Origin: an uncultured Bacilli bacterium
Lineage (GTDB): Bacteria; Bacillota_I; Bacilli_A; RF39; UBA660
Assembly: GCA_934149515.1 (NCBI GenBank)
Contig: CAKPFD010000015.1
Span: forward strand, 1-16,288
DNA: 16,288 bases
Direction of reading: 5' to 3'
Shown: positions 14,994 to 16,288 of the stretch, piece after piece
How the letters are laid out: each line of letters opens with the position of its first letter
Numbering within the stretch: the first letter of the stretch is position 1
Position numbers and translations under genes: made by a program
Notes under the pieces: generated by a model
Seen by the model: only the letters and a program-made list of their open reading frames with translations
The model's database searches: none
What the model was told of the DNA's origin: nothing

Positions 14994-16190
14994 ATGATAT
15001 TTAAAGAATTAACAAAAGAAGAATTTGTTTCTTATCTAAATAAAAGTGAGCTTGATAATTTTATGCAATCACCTATGATGGATATTAAAGGGGTTCAAGC
15101 TTATTATGTTGGTGTTTTAAAGGGCAGTAAAATTGTAGCAGCTGCTAGACTCATTTCTAAAAAAAATCGATTTGGCTATCTTTATTTCTATTCACCAAGA
15201 GGATTGCTACTTGATTATAAAGATGAAGAGCTATTACACTTTTTCAAAGATAACTTGAAAAAATTTATCAAAAAAAGAAAAGGATATGTATTACATATCG
15301 ATCCTAATATTCTTCTAAAAAGTAGAGATACTAATGGAAATATAACGGATGAGTATGATCATAGTGAAATCGTGGATATTTTGAAAAAGCAAGGGTTTAT
15401 CCATGCTGGTTATACAGTTGGTTATGATACAAGATATCAAGTTAGATGGCAATATGTAATTGATTTAAAAGGCAAAACATTTGATGAGATTGTAAAAGAA
15501 TTTAAGCCACAACATTTAAGCAAAATTAAAAAAGCTAAAAAATATGGTGTCACTGTAAAAGATATTTCTTATGATGATTTACCTATTTTTAAACAAATTA
15601 CCGAACAAACTAGTAAAATAATTGGATTTACCGATAAAAGTTTAGAATATTATCAACAAATGTATCAATCATTTGGTAAAGATGTACGTTTTTTAATTGC
15701 TTATTTAGATGTTTTTCAATATAAAAAACAGATTACAGAGGAATTAGATACTTATACTAAAAAGTATGATAAATTCTATAATAAAGAAAATAATAGTGCA
15801 AAAGAAGTCAAAAAAAATATTGATGCTTTAACGCATCGTTTACAAGAAATAGCAAAATATAAAGAAGCAATGATTCCTATTTCAGCTTCTATGTTTATGT
15901 TATATAAAGATGAAGCAATTTATTTGTTCAGTGGAAATGTGGATAAATACAATAATTTTTATGGACAATATCTTATTCAGTACATTATGATTCAATATGC
16001 AGTTGAACATCAGTATAAAAAATATAATTTTTATGGTATTAAGGGCGAATTTGGAAAAGATCAAAAAGATGGTGTTTATGAATTCAAAAAAGGATTTGGT
16101 GGACATGTAGAAGAATTGATTGGTGATTTTTATTTACCAATTAATTGGTTTTATTATTTTTATCAATTGATTCATAAATTAAAAAAATAG
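14994..16190 (+). CDS. FemXAB-family peptidoglycan bridge aminoacyltransferase
   Basis: FemX/FemA/MurM-type enzymes add amino acids from aminoacyl-tRNA to the lysine side chain of lipid-linked peptidoglycan precursor, building the interpeptide bridge. From the ATG at 14994 it has 398 residues; the in-frame ATG at 14985 overlaps the AAAGGA site and is rejected. It shows two GNAT-like halves: YFYSPRGLLLDY (about 65-76) with a following VLHIDPN, then the second-half entry RWQYVIDLKGKTFDEI (about 151-166) and HLSKIKKAKKYGV. A Lys/Glu-rich helical insertion at about 243-290 is the coiled-coil arm typical of the family. The C-terminal block FYGIKGEFGKDQKDGVYEFK and GFGGHVEELIGDFYLPI (about 346-384) is highly diagnostic. 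The amino acid added cannot be read from sequence. An IS element begins 22 bp after the stop. Confidence 0.93.
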   Translation: MIFKELTKEEFVSYLNKSELDNFMQSPMMDIKGVQAYYVGVLKGSKIVAAARLISKKNRFGYLYFYSPRGLLLDYKDEELLHFFKDNLKKFIKKRKGYVLHIDPNILLKSRDTNGNITDEYDHSEIVDILKKQGFIHAGYTVGYDTRYQVRWQYVIDLKGKTFDEIVKEFKPQHLSKIKKAKKYGVTVKDISYDDLPIFKQITEQTSKIIGFTDKSLEYYQQMYQSFGKDVRFLIAYLDVFQYKKQITEELDTYTKKYDKFYNKENNSAKEVKKNIDALTHRLQEIAKYKEAMIPISASMFMLYKDEAIYLFSGNVDKYNNFYGQYLIQYIMIQYAVEHQYKKYNFYGIKGEFGKDQKDGVYEFKKGFGGHVEELIGDFYLPINWFYYFYQLIHKLKK

Positions 16191-16212
16191 TTAATAAAAA
16201 AGATTATCATGC

Positions 16213-16288
16213 TGAACTGAACCCCAAAAGTTGGACAGTTTATAAATAGTTTCTAATTAGAGGATTGTAACCTGTAATTTACAGGAGA
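16213..16288 (+). mobile_element. Left end of an IS3-family (IS150-group) insertion sequence, cut by the window edge
   Basis: Starting with TG at 16213, the block accccaaaagttggaca (16221-16237) is the typical terminal inverted repeat of IS150-group IS3 elements. It is followed by about 50 bp of leader ending in acaggaga, a ribosome binding site that would serve orfA just outside the window. No transposase codons, right end or target duplication can be seen, so completeness and activity are unknown. Confidence 0.75.
16271..16285 (+). promoter_or_regulatory. Hairpin that covers the IS transposase ribosome binding site
   Basis: CCTGTAA-T-TTACAGG is a 7-bp inverted repeat with a single central base; the right arm contains most of the AGGAGA site. 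In RNA only a few outer pairs could form around a small loop, but this would still mask the site. Confidence 0.45.

Noticed and set aside
15900..16106. Minus-strand open frame inside the FemX-like gene
   Set aside because: Its Ile/Phe-rich translation is the mirror of the AT-rich FemX codons, and it has no start signals.
1..16288. CRISPR array, tRNA or rRNA genes
   Set aside because: No regularly spaced repeats, no cloverleaf with the GGTTCGA-type T-arm and no rRNA-like stretch were seen on either strand.

Overview
The window is AT-rich DNA with Gram-positive-style signals: strong AGGAGG/AGGTGA ribosome binding sites, TATAAT promoters and hairpin-plus-T terminators. SpoIVA and an alpha/beta-type small acid-soluble spore protein point to an endospore former. 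The class III ribonucleotide reductase NrdD/NrdG and acetate kinase point to an anaerobic, fermentative life. The best guess is an uncultured gut Bacilli/Firmicutes lineage (RF39- or Erysipelotrichales-like); this assignment is inferred from gene content only. TGA ends at least one gene (nrnA), so the genetic code looks standard.

Layout. (1) 1-1204: spoIVA on the + strand, missing the N-terminal ATPase part, ending in a clear terminator. (2) 4459-1173, minus strand: a tight run from a good promoter, ackA - nrnA - ysxC - a small unknown gene whose end overlaps the end of spoIVA. (3) 6060-4471, minus: a single TasA/SipW-substrate-like exported protein with a large C-terminal domain. (4) 6411-6099, minus: a monocistronic SASP gene with a sigma-G-like promoter. 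(5) 8764-6436, minus: a cysteine desulfurase (NifZ/IscS type) overlapping thiI, the two-gene tRNA 4-thiouridine module. (6) 12114-8817, minus: nrdD - nrdG - dut, a deoxynucleotide supply operon. (7) 12287-14360, plus: divergent from nrdD, a 662-aa NrdD relative that keeps its ATP-cone but has lost the active-site cysteines, the zinc site and the glycyl radical. (8) 14870-14359, minus: a small flavodoxin. (9) 14932-16190, plus: a FemXAB-type peptidoglycan bridge aminoacyltransferase. (10) 16213-16288: the left end of an IS3-family (IS150-group) insertion sequence, cut by the window edge.

How it fits together. NrdG (radical SAM) activates NrdD, which makes dNTPs without oxygen. Dut removes dUTP and feeds dUMP to thymidylate synthesis. 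The divergent NrdD-like protein shares the control region with this operon and looks like a nucleotide-binding pseudoenzyme; a regulatory or partner role is the most interesting hypothesis here. The cysteine desulfurase loads sulfur onto ThiI. AckA supplies ATP and NrnA degrades nano-RNA. The flavodoxin could feed electrons to radical chemistry, but that is inference.
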